Shown here in pieces: positions 8,026 to 17,452 of a stretch of DNA of 64,000 nucleotides. A program made the position numbers and the translations under genes. The notes beneath the pieces were generated by a model that was not told where the DNA came from, ran no database searches, and was given only the letters and a program-made list of their open reading frames with translations. The stretch lies in the NCBI RefSeq assembly GCF_009936045.1, contig NZ_QWEQ01000018.1:47077-111076 (forward strand), written 5' to 3'. The stretch is from Emergencia sp. 1XD21-10. Lineage in GTDB: Bacteria > Bacillota > Clostridia > Peptostreptococcales > Anaerovoracaceae. Position 1 is the stretch's first letter; every line of letters begins with the position of its first letter.

Positions 8026-8964
8026 TTAAATGTGCAGCTTAATTCTGTTCAAATCGCCGGTTTCAACATCCCAGCGCTCGCCTACAAGACCGATAATCAG
8101 ATACATCTCCTGCATGGAGTCATAAAAGATTTCTTTCAGCAGGCGGAAGTTTTCAATCTCACCGGTAGAACGGACGTGGATTCTAGGGCCCGTGCAAGGG
8201 TGTACCAGCTCGCCGATTTTCACGTGATCCTCGTCAAAAAAGCTGACGGAAAGATCCTGCGCGATGTATTCGTTGACTGCATTTTTCAGCGCATCGATGT
8301 CGATATCCGGTTTTTCCTTAAATCCCAAAGAAAAGCCCCTCTTGATATCTCCATGATAGCACTTCTGGAAAAGTTCCTGGGGCATGCAGTGCTCCACAAG
8401 GTCTTCTGCGGTATGCGCCATCTTACGATAACGAACGGACTTGTGCACAGTCTCCGCAATATCCTGAGGAAGCGGTCCAAATAAGTTCGGTCTGGTAATG
8501 ATAATCTGCTCCCCTACACCGATTAAAAGCTGTGCGTTGGTTTTCAGGAAAGGAAACAGTAGTTCAAAGTGCTCGATGATAACTCTGCGTCCCTTCTTGA
8601 TGGCTTTTTCGGTCGCTTCTGCCAGTTCGTGCATTTGTGTAAATGCAGACTCAAAGCGCACATCCATGTGATAAGTATGGGGTGCATAAAACCCTTCGTC
8701 TTCGTCTACATCTAAAATTGGCAGTGGTCTTACATTGACGCCGCTGTCATCGTTGCAGAGGTCCAGACCCGGAAACATGCCCTTAATCAGCATGCTCTTT
8801 CCGGCGCCTGCCTCACCGATAATTCCAATGAGTTTATCTTCCGGATCCAAATACTGCTGCGCAATCTGCATCCCCAGCTCCAGCATACGCCTGTTTCCTC
8901 GGGGTGCAAAAAACACGCTATATAAATGAGGAGAATTGACCATATAATTTCTTTGTTTCGGCAT
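8026..8964 (-). CDS. P-loop NTPase linked to fumarase (unknown function)
   Basis: 312 residues. A Walker A motif GEAGAGKS sits near residue 50, preceded by FAPRGNRRMLELG and followed by LDVDEDEGFYAPHTYHMDVRFESAFTQ, with a possible Walker B-like IIEHFELLFPF. The C-terminus carries GELVHPCTGPRIHVRSTGEIENF, similar to the second additional domain of alanyl/threonyl-tRNA synthetases, where His and Cys bind zinc. It is the first gene of the fumarase operon (15 bp before the alpha subunit). It may assist cluster insertion or sense nucleotide state; this is speculation. The family has no assigned function that I know. Confidence 0.7.
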   Translation of the reverse strand: MPKQRNYMVNSPHLYSVFFAPRGNRRMLELGMQIAQQYLDPEDKLIGIIGEAGAGKSMLIKGMFPGLDLCNDDSGVNVRPLPILDVDEDEGFYAPHTYHMDVRFESAFTQMHELAEATEKAIKKGRRVIIEHFELLFPFLKTNAQLLIGVGEQIIITRPNLFGPLPQDIAETVHKSVRYRKMAHTAEDLVEHCMPQELFQKCYHGDIKRGFSLGFKEKPDIDIDALKNAVNEYIAQDLSVSFFDEDHVKIGELVHPCTGPRIHVRSTGEIENFRLLKEIFYDSMQEMYLIIGLVGERWDVETGDLNRIKLHI

Positions 8965-9002
8965 TTTTCCAACCTACTTTCTTTACGTATTCATTGTCAT
9001 CA

Positions 9003-9050
9003 TTGTATCACATTTTTTATGATACATCTACTTTTTTGTATCAGATACAA
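9003..9050. promoter_or_regulatory. Paired GTATC operators of the fumarase operon
   Basis: A perfect 15-bp palindrome TTGTATCAGATACAA lies at 9036-9050. A second dyad with TTGTATCA (9003-9010) and TGATACA (9020-9026) overlaps a minus-strand -10-like TACAAT. Both are upstream of the NTPase start and carry the same half-site, as expected for binding by the GntR protein at the end of this operon. Confidence 0.65.
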
Positions 9051-9123
9051 TTTTGGTGCAATTTTGCTGAAATATTTGCTTTGCAATAGATTCTGATTTA
9101 TACAGACGCATATAAGACGGATA

Positions 9124-9151
9124 CTAAAACAGCGGCCTTCATCTGCCGCTG
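9124..9151 (-). terminator. Terminator of the tagD operon
   Basis: Minus-strand stem CAGCGGC/GCCGCTG (7 bp) with an 8-nt loop, followed by TTTTAGTAT, 36 bp after the tagD stop. Confidence 0.75.
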
Positions 9152-9187
9152 CTCTATGTCCTGTAATTCAACCCTCTATAATACCTT

Positions 9188-9580
9188 TTAACCTTTAATA
9201 TCCTGTTTGATGCTGGTTGTGGATATATCTGGTGTCCTTTCCAGATAAACAACTTCTGCACCCTCTTCCTTAAGGAAATCAAATTTTCCTTCCCAATCAT
9301 CTCCAATAACAAATGTGTCCACATGATATTCATGGATATCCGAGCGTTTTTGCTCCCAACTGGTTTCCGGAATGACAAGATCCACATAACGGATTGCTTC
9401 CAAAAGCTGCTTTCTCCGCTCATAGCTAAAATAGCACTTCTTCTGCTTTTCATTCCAATTAAACTCGTCGGTAGAAAGAGCCACAATCAAATAGTCTCCA
9501 TACTCCTTAGCTCTGCGAAGCAGATTAATATGCCCATAATGGAGCAAATCAAATGTACCGTAGGTAATTACTCTTCTCAT
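9188..9580 (-). CDS. tagD: Glycerol-3-phosphate cytidylyltransferase
   Basis: 130 residues, full length for TagD/TarD. The nucleotidyltransferase motif HYGH sits in GTFDLLHYGHINLLRRAKEYGD, the helix RRKQLLEAIRYVD follows, and the C-terminal TSIKQDI replaces the classical RTxGISTT region. It makes CDP-glycerol from CTP and glycerol-3-phosphate, supplying the two CDP-glycerol transferase-like proteins upstream in the same operon. It is the last gene before a terminator. Confidence 0.93.
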   Translation of the reverse strand: MRRVITYGTFDLLHYGHINLLRRAKEYGDYLIVALSTDEFNWNEKQKKCYFSYERRKQLLEAIRYVDLVIPETSWEQKRSDIHEYHVDTFVIGDDWEGKFDFLKEEGAEVVYLERTPDISTTSIKQDIKG

Positions 9581-9594
9581 ATTTTCTCCCTTAC

Positions 9595-10848
9595 TTAACT
9601 TGTACTCTTCCTTAGGAGGATATCCGCCAAACGTGCAGATGCTTTTCCGTCGTTTAAAAGATTATACTCCTGATTAAATTGTTTCACTGTAGAATCGTGC
9701 TTATCAAAATCTATTGCATGAATTGCGTCCGCAAGCTGCTTCTCTGTCTTTACAATTGGCCCCGGCAAATCAGATGTCTCAAGATAAAACCCTCTTATTT
9801 CATCACGGTATTCCTCCATATCATACATATAAAACAGCATAGGCCGTCCCAGTATAGCATAGTCAAAGAATACGCTGGAATAATCCGTAACAAGAAGATC
9901 TGCAGCAATATATAAATCATTGATATCATCATAGGAAGAGACATTATAGATAAAGCCCTCATATGCATGAAAATCGAAATAATCCGCAACCAGATAATGC
10001 GCTCTGAACAAAACGATATATTCTTCTTCCAGCTGTTTTTTTAAATAGTCGAAATCTACCGGATTTTCGTACACATACCCCGCCTGTGCATCGTGCTGAT
10101 TATCCCTCCAGGTGGGCGCATAGAGTATAATCTTTTTGTCGCATCCGGAAAGACCCAATCTCTCTTTTATTGCCTGCACATCATCGCCAGTGAATGTATT
10201 CAAAAAATCATTTCTGGGATAGCCGATTTTAAGAATCGCTTCCTCTTTTCCAAACTCTTTAAGATTCCATGCAGAACTAAATTTTTCTGTGACAAATTGA
10301 CATGGTGACAACAGATAATCCAGTCGTTTCGTATCTGTTTTATACTTGCTGCGGATTTCTCTGACCGAATTCATTGCATTATCTGAAACAGTAATATCAT
10401 AGCCCAGCCGTTTCAGAGGTGTTCCATGCCAGCACTGTACATATACCTGCTTCTTTGACGGCAGCCAGTGATCCAGCGCGCGGAAGTTAAAAATCCAATA
10501 TCCTGCTCGGTGCAGATATTTCTCACATTCTGCACTCGGATTTTTTACAACTTCAGTATTAGGATTTTGTCCCAGCCACAGATAGTCCTCCGGATTTTCA
10601 AAAAGCCAGATAAATCGAAAGTCAGAAAAACGAGAATCCTTAATTAAGTACTCATAAACAGCCTTTGGACTGCAGGCGTAACTTTTACCATTGTATGCGC
10701 CAAAAATTATCATTTTTTCGTCAGCTGCGGTGCCGATTCCTCTGAATCGATAAATAATTCCCCGTATTCCGTAAAGAGTGCTCCTCATCAGAATCCGCAA
10801 AACAGTTGATTTTTTTGCTATTTTTTTTAATGTAGGTATCATCTTCAA
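9595..10848 (-). CDS. CDP-glycerol glycerophosphotransferase family protein (TagB/TagF-like)
   Basis: 417 residues. It begins with a short basic membrane-associated helix region (RILMRSTLYGIRGIIYR) and carries the family signatures YVQCWHGTPLKRLGYD near residue 135, KIILYAPTWRDN near 240 and LLVTDYSSVFFDYAILGRP near 320. These enzymes transfer glycerol phosphate from CDP-glycerol to a lipid-linked acceptor or chain on the inner face of the membrane. The start is TTG, 5 nt after AGGAGG. Whether it primes or polymerises cannot be told. Confidence 0.9.
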   Translation of the reverse strand: MKMIPTLKKIAKKSTVLRILMRSTLYGIRGIIYRFRGIGTAADEKMIIFGAYNGKSYACSPKAVYEYLIKDSRFSDFRFIWLFENPEDYLWLGQNPNTEVVKNPSAECEKYLHRAGYWIFNFRALDHWLPSKKQVYVQCWHGTPLKRLGYDITVSDNAMNSVREIRSKYKTDTKRLDYLLSPCQFVTEKFSSAWNLKEFGKEEAILKIGYPRNDFLNTFTGDDVQAIKERLGLSGCDKKIILYAPTWRDNQHDAQAGYVYENPVDFDYLKKQLEEEYIVLFRAHYLVADYFDFHAYEGFIYNVSSYDDINDLYIAADLLVTDYSSVFFDYAILGRPMLFYMYDMEEYRDEIRGFYLETSDLPGPIVKTEKQLADAIHAIDFDKHDSTVKQFNQEYNLLNDGKASARLADILLRKSTS

Positions 10849-10857
10849 AAGAGCCTC

Positions 10858-11973
10858 CTATTCAGTAAGCAGTGTTTCAATGAATCCACACAATTTCTCT
10901 GTGCAGTCGTCCAGACCAACTTCAATATACTTTTCCCGAAACTCCGCAACGGCACCCCCGTTATAAGGATTACGGAGTTTATCCGCCAGCTGTTTTTCTG
11001 ATATGCAGACATATTCTCCAATTGCCTCTTGACTGAGATCTACATTAAGACCTACATTTTTATCATATTTTTCAAGATCCGGCTGATAAATATATAAATC
11101 ACGGTCAAGGATCGCAGCTTCAAAAGCTATCGCCGAATAGTCAGTGATTACCTTATCGCAAATTCTAAGCCATTCCATAGACGAATACTTCTGATCCACA
11201 ATGACACCTCTTTCCTCTGCCCAGCTGTAATCTCCCTGATCCAGAAAATGCTTTTTCAAAACCAAATTAAAGGTGTTAAAATCGAATTGGGAAATCAGTT
11301 TCTCCAGCTCGAGCTCCGAATTTTTACGGAAAGTCGGCACATAAAGCACGCTTTGTTTTTCTCTGACTGCAGGATAATCTACTTCCAGCCTTTCTCTTGC
11401 CACTGTATCCTTTCTTCTGATAAAGTCAATTCTTGGAAGGCCGTAATAAACCAAATTTATTTCCGATGTTCTGAAAGCCTCTGCAAAATATTTTCCTGTA
11501 ATTTTGCCAGGTGCAAGAATGTAATCATAATTTCTGTGCATTCTCATAGCCTCTGCAACGGCTTTGCTGTGACCATCAGGACTTTCAACATTCTGCCAGC
11601 CGAATTTCTTAATTGCACCAAGGGCGTGCCACATCTGAACTACCTTCTGACCCCTCTTTTTGGGCAGTACCGACACCAAAATACAGTAGCCATCAAGAAT
11701 AACCACTTTAGCTGATGCTAGATGATACATCTGTTTCATTAGTTCCAGACCATAGCTGACTGCTCCGGCTGCAGATTTTTTCAATGTTTTTGTAAGCACA
11801 ACGGTTTCTATGTTCTGTTGACGCAGACAGTCTGTCAGAAGCTTTATATCCAGTGTAGACTCATCTGACTGACGGCTGATAATAGCAACTTTGTTTTTCA
11901 GCCTAAAAGGCCTGAAAAACAAATTGATAAAACGCAGAACTGCTGTTGCCCCATATATGAGAAATTCAGACAT
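10858..11973 (-). CDS. Second CDP-glycerol glycerophosphotransferase family protein
   Basis: About 371 residues from the ATG at 11973 (MSEFLIYGATAVLRFINLF), chosen because GGGAG lies 7 nt upstream. A longer frame to 12018 would overlap the preceding gene and has no ribosome site. Conserved blocks are QMWHALGAIKKFGWQ, VLYVPTFRKN and KVITDYSAIAFEAAILDRD. It belongs to the same family as the next gene but is diverged, so the two probably have separate roles (primase and polymerase, or two linkages). Confidence 0.88.
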   Translation of the reverse strand: MSEFLIYGATAVLRFINLFFRPFRLKNKVAIISRQSDESTLDIKLLTDCLRQQNIETVVLTKTLKKSAAGAVSYGLELMKQMYHLASAKVVILDGYCILVSVLPKKRGQKVVQMWHALGAIKKFGWQNVESPDGHSKAVAEAMRMHRNYDYILAPGKITGKYFAEAFRTSEINLVYYGLPRIDFIRRKDTVARERLEVDYPAVREKQSVLYVPTFRKNSELELEKLISQFDFNTFNLVLKKHFLDQGDYSWAEERGVIVDQKYSSMEWLRICDKVITDYSAIAFEAAILDRDLYIYQPDLEKYDKNVGLNVDLSQEAIGEYVCISEKQLADKLRNPYNGGAVAEFREKYIEVGLDDCTEKLCGFIETLLTE

Positions 11974-11992
11974 CAATTTCTCCCTGCTTTCC

Positions 11993-14900
11993 CTAATTAT
12001 TTTTATTTGCTGCAGCATGCTGATCTCTCATTTTATACAGAGCCCTCATGACTGAAGCGATTGGATAAAATTTCCTAAAGTGTCTGTATGCACCCGGATC
12101 TTCTGAATTCTTTACGAAACAGATATCCGCCTGGTTCATGCATTCCTTCAGTTTTGATTTCGGGAGTCTTCCCATGATATATTCTTCTATCAGTACCTTT
12201 TCGCTGACAAAGGTAACACCGGTGTTTTCAACTTTACTGTTCATATCTACCGGCTTACCGAAAATCATGTAGTCGGCAAACATACCAGGAAGGTTGACGT
12301 TGCATCTTGTAACCGCATAACCGGACGCACCAAAACGCATGTTTACTTCAACGAAGTAGACCTTTCCATCGGCGGTTTCGATTAAGTCGATATCATATAA
12401 ACCATCGAATTTCAGAGTACCTACAAAATCGATAAGCTTATCAATCAAAGGCTGCATGGTTTCACACGAAAGGATTCTCCCAGTAACGGCAACGCCTCTG
12501 TGCTCATTCTGACCGCCCTCTTCAGCACCGAAGAAACCAGGGCCATTAGCACCCGCCTTAGTGCTGACTCCAAGAATAGAGTATTCCTTCTTAATGTCCA
12601 CAAAATCTTCTACCAGCATTTCGATATCTTTCTTCGCAGAAAACTCTTTCAAGGTATCAATGAGTTCCCGCTCACTGTAGCACACCCGCATCCTGCTCTT
12701 TGAGCTGTTTCTGCTGACGTTCGGCTTGATAAAACAAGGATACGTAACCGTCTCCGGAACGTAGAATTTACCTCCTACGGTTCTGATTACACAACTGTTT
12801 AATACTGGTAAGCCTGCTGCAAGGGCCAGTTCCTTCTGTACTCCTTTGCTCATCAGCCGATTAATTTCTCCCTCTTTATTATCCGCATTCGGAAGAAAAT
12901 AGAACTGACTCAGCTCTTCCAGATATTCATCTGCAACAGAAGCCACCAAATCGTCAGCCGGTATCAAAAGCATCTTGCGGGCAGGATCTGCTAAATCCTT
13001 CAGCATGTTTACAATATTAATACTCTTTCTTCTGGATACGCACATATGATATGCCTTGATATATTTACTGTAAGCATCCGGTTTGAGCATTTTCATCAGA
13101 TTTCTCAGCTTCGGCCTCACCTGGAAAATTCGCAATATCTCTACTTCATACCCCGCTTCACCCAAAGATCTTGCCATACACAGATTAGAGCAGTAGTTAC
13201 GACCTGCAACAATCACACGAGGTTTTTCTGAGTTCACGTTTCGTCTATTTGTTTTTTTGGTCTGTGGAAATCCTAAGAGAATCTGTTTCAGAGGGCGAAG
13301 CTGTGCCGCTATTCCTCGTTTCATCTGTCCCAGTGACCGTCTAATTTTTTTCAGTCTCTGTTTAATCTTTTTTTTGCGTGCTGTCTTTGTAATTTTCCTG
13401 ATGAAAAGTTGTCCCGGTGCAGGGTCCTCATCAGAATAGAGAAGCGGAATATCCGCCTCTGCAATGCAGGTATTAAGTTCCCTCTTTGTCATAAATCCAT
13501 GAATATAATCATCCCACGCCACTTTTTCGTAGATAAAGCTCCTACCATAAGCTGTTACCTTTTCCTCTTCCGGCATATGTTCCTGTCCGATAGCCTCTTT
13601 TACAAACAGTGCCGGAAGATTTACTCCGCTCATGAAATAAGAGTAGTTAGGACCTCCACTCCGCAAATTCACTTCATTAAAGTAAATCTTATCGCCGACA
13701 ACATTGAACTCCAGATCAAACATACCGATATAGTGATACGATTTCATCATCTCAATAATCTGCGTCTGAATCTCTCCAAGCTCTGCAAAAGGAGCTACTT
13801 TTCCTGCCAGAGTAACGCCTTTTTCATATTGTGCCACATTGGTTTTCCGGATGATTGCCGGAATAATAATCTGCTGATCCAGACAGACGCCAGACAGGTC
13901 AATTTCATTTTCAATATTGAGAAACTCCTGTACTAAAATCGAACGATTCGCAAATTTACGCTGCAGCTTATTGAGATGGCCTCTGAGCTCCTGCTTATCA
14001 TTACAGAGTTTCATTTCTCTTTTATAGCCGGTAATACTTTCGATAGGCTTTACAAAGCAGGGATAAACCAGATCCTCCGGGATCACAATATCATTTGCCA
14101 AAGAAATAATCCACTCCTTCGGTGTAAGCAGTCCGGCCTTTCTTGCAAGATTTCCCTGAACAGTTTTGTTCATATGATCCACCATAGCGCCGGCCTTTCC
14201 ACCTACGATAGAAGGCATCACAAAGATATCTTTCAGTTTATCTCTATTCATGTCCATCACAGAAGCAGTATAATCATCTGCTGGGAACAGCACCGGTCTT
14301 ACTTTTTCCCCTGAATACTGAAACAGCGCTTCTAATAGTTCCGTGTCTTCTCCATCTTTTACTTTTTGGGATACGACTTCAATAGACCTACGGACATACT
14401 TACTGCAGCAGGCAATGTCTGAAAGTCCCGGTTTATGAGCATTGGCGACTAAATCCACCATATACCCGGCAGCGCCCAGAGAACGAATTACGGCAAGACC
14501 CGTTGAGTAATTTCTGGAAAGAACAACAACCAGAGGCTTTTTCCCTTCATACTCTTTTTGTACCTTTTGTCGCTCCTTTTCTTTCAGAAGCGCTCGATAT
14601 CTGTCTTCCTGCTCATCTGTAGGAATCAAGCAGAAATTATATTTCTGGTATTGCTTATAACTGATACCCAACCTGTTTCTTGCATCCTTAATCTGCTTCT
14701 CCGCATATTCTCTTTTCCAGCCAGCCGTTTCCATTGCAAAGGCGAGACAGGCCTCTTTTTGCTCTTTATTCCGTTCTCTGCGGCGAAGTATCTTCGCATA
14801 TTCCTCTGCCTGCTCCTTCTCGGAGTACTTCCAGAAATCATATTTGTCGTAATCTGCCAGAGAGATTCCCAGTCTATTACGGGCATCTTTAATCTGTTCT

Positions 14901-16153
14901 CTGGCATACGCTCTTTCCCAGCCGGATTCTATCAGAATATGATTCAAATATTCATCTTTAATCTGTTTTTTTCGTTCCCGCTCAGTGACTTCTTCCAAAA
15001 AAATCCTTTCCGGATTTGCATCCTCATTATCGCAGATAATCTTAATATCTGCCTGTTCCATGCACAAATCCAGTTCAGCTTTTGTCATAAAGCCGTGAAG
15101 ATAATCCTCCCAGGCAACCTTTTCATAGATATATGTTTTACCAAATTCAGCTAGAACTGCCTCCTGTGGTGTATGCCGCTCACCACATATTTCCTTTACA
15201 AAAATTTCCGGAAGATTTACGCCACTTTTATAGTAAATATAATTAGTACCGCCGCTTCGCAGATTGTTCTCATTAAAGTAGATTTTGTCACCGACAATAT
15301 TGAATCCCAGGTCGAACATACCAAAATAGTGAAATTCACGCAAAAATGCTAGGATTTTCTCTTTGAAGTTTCCCAGTTTTTCTACTGGAAAGGTTTTTCC
15401 TGCCAGCGGAACCCCTACATCATGCTTCCCGATTAGTCTTTTCCAGATAATACCCGGCAACACAACTCTCTGATCCATGCACACGCCTTCCAGGTCAATT
15501 TCTTCATCAATTTCAAGAAATTCCTGTACCAGAATAGAACGATTGGCAAAGTTTTCCCTCAGCTTCTGTAAATGCGCACCAAGTTCCTCTTTACTATCGC
15601 ATTTTGCCATCTCCTGCTTATATCCCAAGCTGCTTTCTAAAGGCTTGCAGTAGCAAGGGTACACCATGTCTTCAGGAATTGTTATGTTCGCATCTCTTAA
15701 GGAAATCACCCATTCCTTCGGAATTAGAATGCCCACCTTTCTGGCAAGCTCTCCTTGTACACTTTTGTCCATGTAATGCTTCAGACTTCCCTGACCGCCG
15801 CCTACAATACCCGGCATAACGAAGATATCCGAAAGAACCCCTCTATGCAGGTCCATAACTGACGCAGTATAGTCATCTGTCGGAAACAGAACTGGTTTTT
15901 CTGGATATCTGTTGGCATAACCGAGAAGGGCTTCGACCAGCGCAGTATCTTCCTCATCCTTCACTTTCTTCGTCAATACTTCAACGGCTTCATGAACATA
16001 TTTACTTTCTGCAATCAGTCGAGAAGCGTTTTCTTTATATGCACTGGCAATTAAATCCACCGTATATCCTGAAGATCCAAGGGATCTGATTACACTGAGA
16101 CCAGTAGAATAATTTCTTGAAAGTACTACAACTAATGGTTTTTTATCATTCAT
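11993..16153 (-). CDS. Giant protein with three ATP-grasp modules
   Basis: 1386 residues. Three ATP-grasp modules start near residues 1 (KKPLVVVLSRNYSTGLSVIRSLG), 536 (same opening) and 974 (KPRVIVAGRNYCSNLCMARSLG). Each ends in an acidic metal-binding strand: KIYFNENNLRSGG, KIYFNEVNLRSGG and KVYFVEVNMRFGASG. Between modules 1 and 2 lie two copies of a helical motif of about 60 residues containing ARNRLGIS, near residues 395-455 and 456-520. ATP-grasp enzymes join a carboxylate to an amine through an acyl phosphate. With CDP-glycerol genes downstream, addition of amino or carboxylic groups to a surface polymer is likely. Three modules in one chain is rare; the substrate is unknown. Confidence 0.85.
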   Translation of the reverse strand: MNDKKPLVVVLSRNYSTGLSVIRSLGSSGYTVDLIASAYKENASRLIAESKYVHEAVEVLTKKVKDEEDTALVEALLGYANRYPEKPVLFPTDDYTASVMDLHRGVLSDIFVMPGIVGGGQGSLKHYMDKSVQGELARKVGILIPKEWVISLRDANITIPEDMVYPCYCKPLESSLGYKQEMAKCDSKEELGAHLQKLRENFANRSILVQEFLEIDEEIDLEGVCMDQRVVLPGIIWKRLIGKHDVGVPLAGKTFPVEKLGNFKEKILAFLREFHYFGMFDLGFNIVGDKIYFNENNLRSGGTNYIYYKSGVNLPEIFVKEICGERHTPQEAVLAEFGKTYIYEKVAWEDYLHGFMTKAELDLCMEQADIKIICDNEDANPERIFLEEVTERERKKQIKDEYLNHILIESGWERAYAREQIKDARNRLGISLADYDKYDFWKYSEKEQAEEYAKILRRRERNKEQKEACLAFAMETAGWKREYAEKQIKDARNRLGISYKQYQKYNFCLIPTDEQEDRYRALLKEKERQKVQKEYEGKKPLVVVLSRNYSTGLAVIRSLGAAGYMVDLVANAHKPGLSDIACCSKYVRRSIEVVSQKVKDGEDTELLEALFQYSGEKVRPVLFPADDYTASVMDMNRDKLKDIFVMPSIVGGKAGAMVDHMNKTVQGNLARKAGLLTPKEWIISLANDIVIPEDLVYPCFVKPIESITGYKREMKLCNDKQELRGHLNKLQRKFANRSILVQEFLNIENEIDLSGVCLDQQIIIPAIIRKTNVAQYEKGVTLAGKVAPFAELGEIQTQIIEMMKSYHYIGMFDLEFNVVGDKIYFNEVNLRSGGPNYSYFMSGVNLPALFVKEAIGQEHMPEEEKVTAYGRSFIYEKVAWDDYIHGFMTKRELNTCIAEADIPLLYSDEDPAPGQLFIRKITKTARKKKIKQRLKKIRRSLGQMKRGIAAQLRPLKQILLGFPQTKKTNRRNVNSEKPRVIVAGRNYCSNLCMARSLGEAGYEVEILRIFQVRPKLRNLMKMLKPDAYSKYIKAYHMCVSRRKSINIVNMLKDLADPARKMLLIPADDLVASVADEYLEELSQFYFLPNADNKEGEINRLMSKGVQKELALAAGLPVLNSCVIRTVGGKFYVPETVTYPCFIKPNVSRNSSKSRMRVCYSERELIDTLKEFSAKKDIEMLVEDFVDIKKEYSILGVSTKAGANGPGFFGAEEGGQNEHRGVAVTGRILSCETMQPLIDKLIDFVGTLKFDGLYDIDLIETADGKVYFVEVNMRFGASGYAVTRCNVNLPGMFADYMIFGKPVDMNSKVENTGVTFVSEKVLIEEYIMGRLPKSKLKECMNQADICFVKNSEDPGAYRHFRKFYPIASVMRALYKMRDQHAAANKNN

Positions 16154-16181
16154 TGTTTTCCCTCTTCCTCTTAAGAGATTT

Positions 16182-17402
16182 TTATAAATATCTTTCCACT
16201 ACATGATGCATTCCCCTATGCTCCTGAAGATAGAACGGCAACTGTAAAACATTAGGTGCAGGAGATGTATTTCCTTCTATGAGTACTGGTCCACTCTCTG
16301 TAACAGCAATGTCCCAGCCCACATAACCAACACCTTCCACGATTCTGCCCGCCTTATCAATTAACGCTTTTACCTCATCCCAGTAAGGTACCTGAAACCC
16401 CTTAATTATTTCACCTGTAGCGGGATGCGTTTCATAGATTTTTCCCGACAAATCAATGGCATCCGTCATAACTTTACCGCTTTCCAAATCAATCAAGGCA
16501 AGAACGCCTCCATTATGGAAGTTATCCACTACTGCATCCCCTCCTGCCATTCTGAAAGCAGCATAAAGGATGTGCACTTCGTCATCTTTAAAAACAGATA
16601 CCACACGAAGCGTATTCACTGCTCGTTTTGAAAATCTACTCATATCTGGATGCTGAATCAGATATCCCTCAACGATGCCTACAGGAAGCGTCTTTATCCG
16701 ATCATAGCTGGTTTCTGCGCTGTCTTCAGAGATGTCAAAGACCTGAACCCCAGATCCGCAGCTTGCCGACAGCGGCTTATAAATCACTTTTTTTTCATTT
16801 TTAAACTTCTCTGTGAATTCCTCCAAGGACACATCTTTATTGTATGTCCATACTCTTCCCAAGCAGTCACCGAATACCTCATTGAATTCATTCTTATTTC
16901 TAAAGCAGGCAACATTTTCCTTGTTCGTATTATATTTTTTCCTAAGTGCATTTGCGTCGCCCTTTGTAAAATAAGTTTTCTGGGTTTCTTCGTCAGTCTC
17001 CCAAAACCTGTATGCTACATAATCTTTATATTCTGCGCCGCATTTAGCCTTTGACTCCTCCATTTTTTCTTTTGCTACTTCGTAGCTCCATCCGGTATTT
17101 TCCATTACCGTATGAAGGAATTTTTCATTTTTTTCAGCTTTTCTCTTTCTCTGTGCCTCTTTCCTCTGGTATTCACTTTCCTGCTCGTTTATAGGAATTT
17201 TATAAAACTCATACCGATTATAATCCTTATAGGTAATGCCTAACCTCTGTCTAGCGTCTTCAATTTGTGCTACAGTCTTCTCACGGCTCCAGCCCGTCTT
17301 ACTCATAACAGATAATATATTTTCCTCTTTTCTCTTTTGTTTTTTTAACGCTTTATCTGCAGATTTCGACGAATCTGCCTTTTTTCTAAAAAAGCTAAAC
17401 AT
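16182..17402 (-). CDS. Sugar-transfer-associated ATP-grasp protein
   Basis: 406 residues. Residues about 25-145 hold two helical repeats (TGWSREKTVAQIEDARQRLG and TGWSYEVAKEKMEESK). The C-terminal 250 residues are an ATP-grasp fold of the type found near glycan genes: KVIYKPLSASCGSGVQVFD, EGYLIQHPDMSRFS, FHNGGVLALIDLESGKV and PVLIEGNTSPAPNVLQLP. The N-terminal repeats are the same kind as in the giant protein next door, so the two proteins probably share a partner. Cytoplasmic; substrate unknown. Confidence 0.83.
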   Translation of the reverse strand: MFSFFRKKADSSKSADKALKKQKRKEENILSVMSKTGWSREKTVAQIEDARQRLGITYKDYNRYEFYKIPINEQESEYQRKEAQRKRKAEKNEKFLHTVMENTGWSYEVAKEKMEESKAKCGAEYKDYVAYRFWETDEETQKTYFTKGDANALRKKYNTNKENVACFRNKNEFNEVFGDCLGRVWTYNKDVSLEEFTEKFKNEKKVIYKPLSASCGSGVQVFDISEDSAETSYDRIKTLPVGIVEGYLIQHPDMSRFSKRAVNTLRVVSVFKDDEVHILYAAFRMAGGDAVVDNFHNGGVLALIDLESGKVMTDAIDLSGKIYETHPATGEIIKGFQVPYWDEVKALIDKAGRIVEGVGYVGWDIAVTESGPVLIEGNTSPAPNVLQLPFYLQEHRGMHHVVERYL

Positions 17403-17452
17403 ATGATATCCTCCTTTTTCCTGACTTTCATTCAGCGCTATATTGAAATTTA

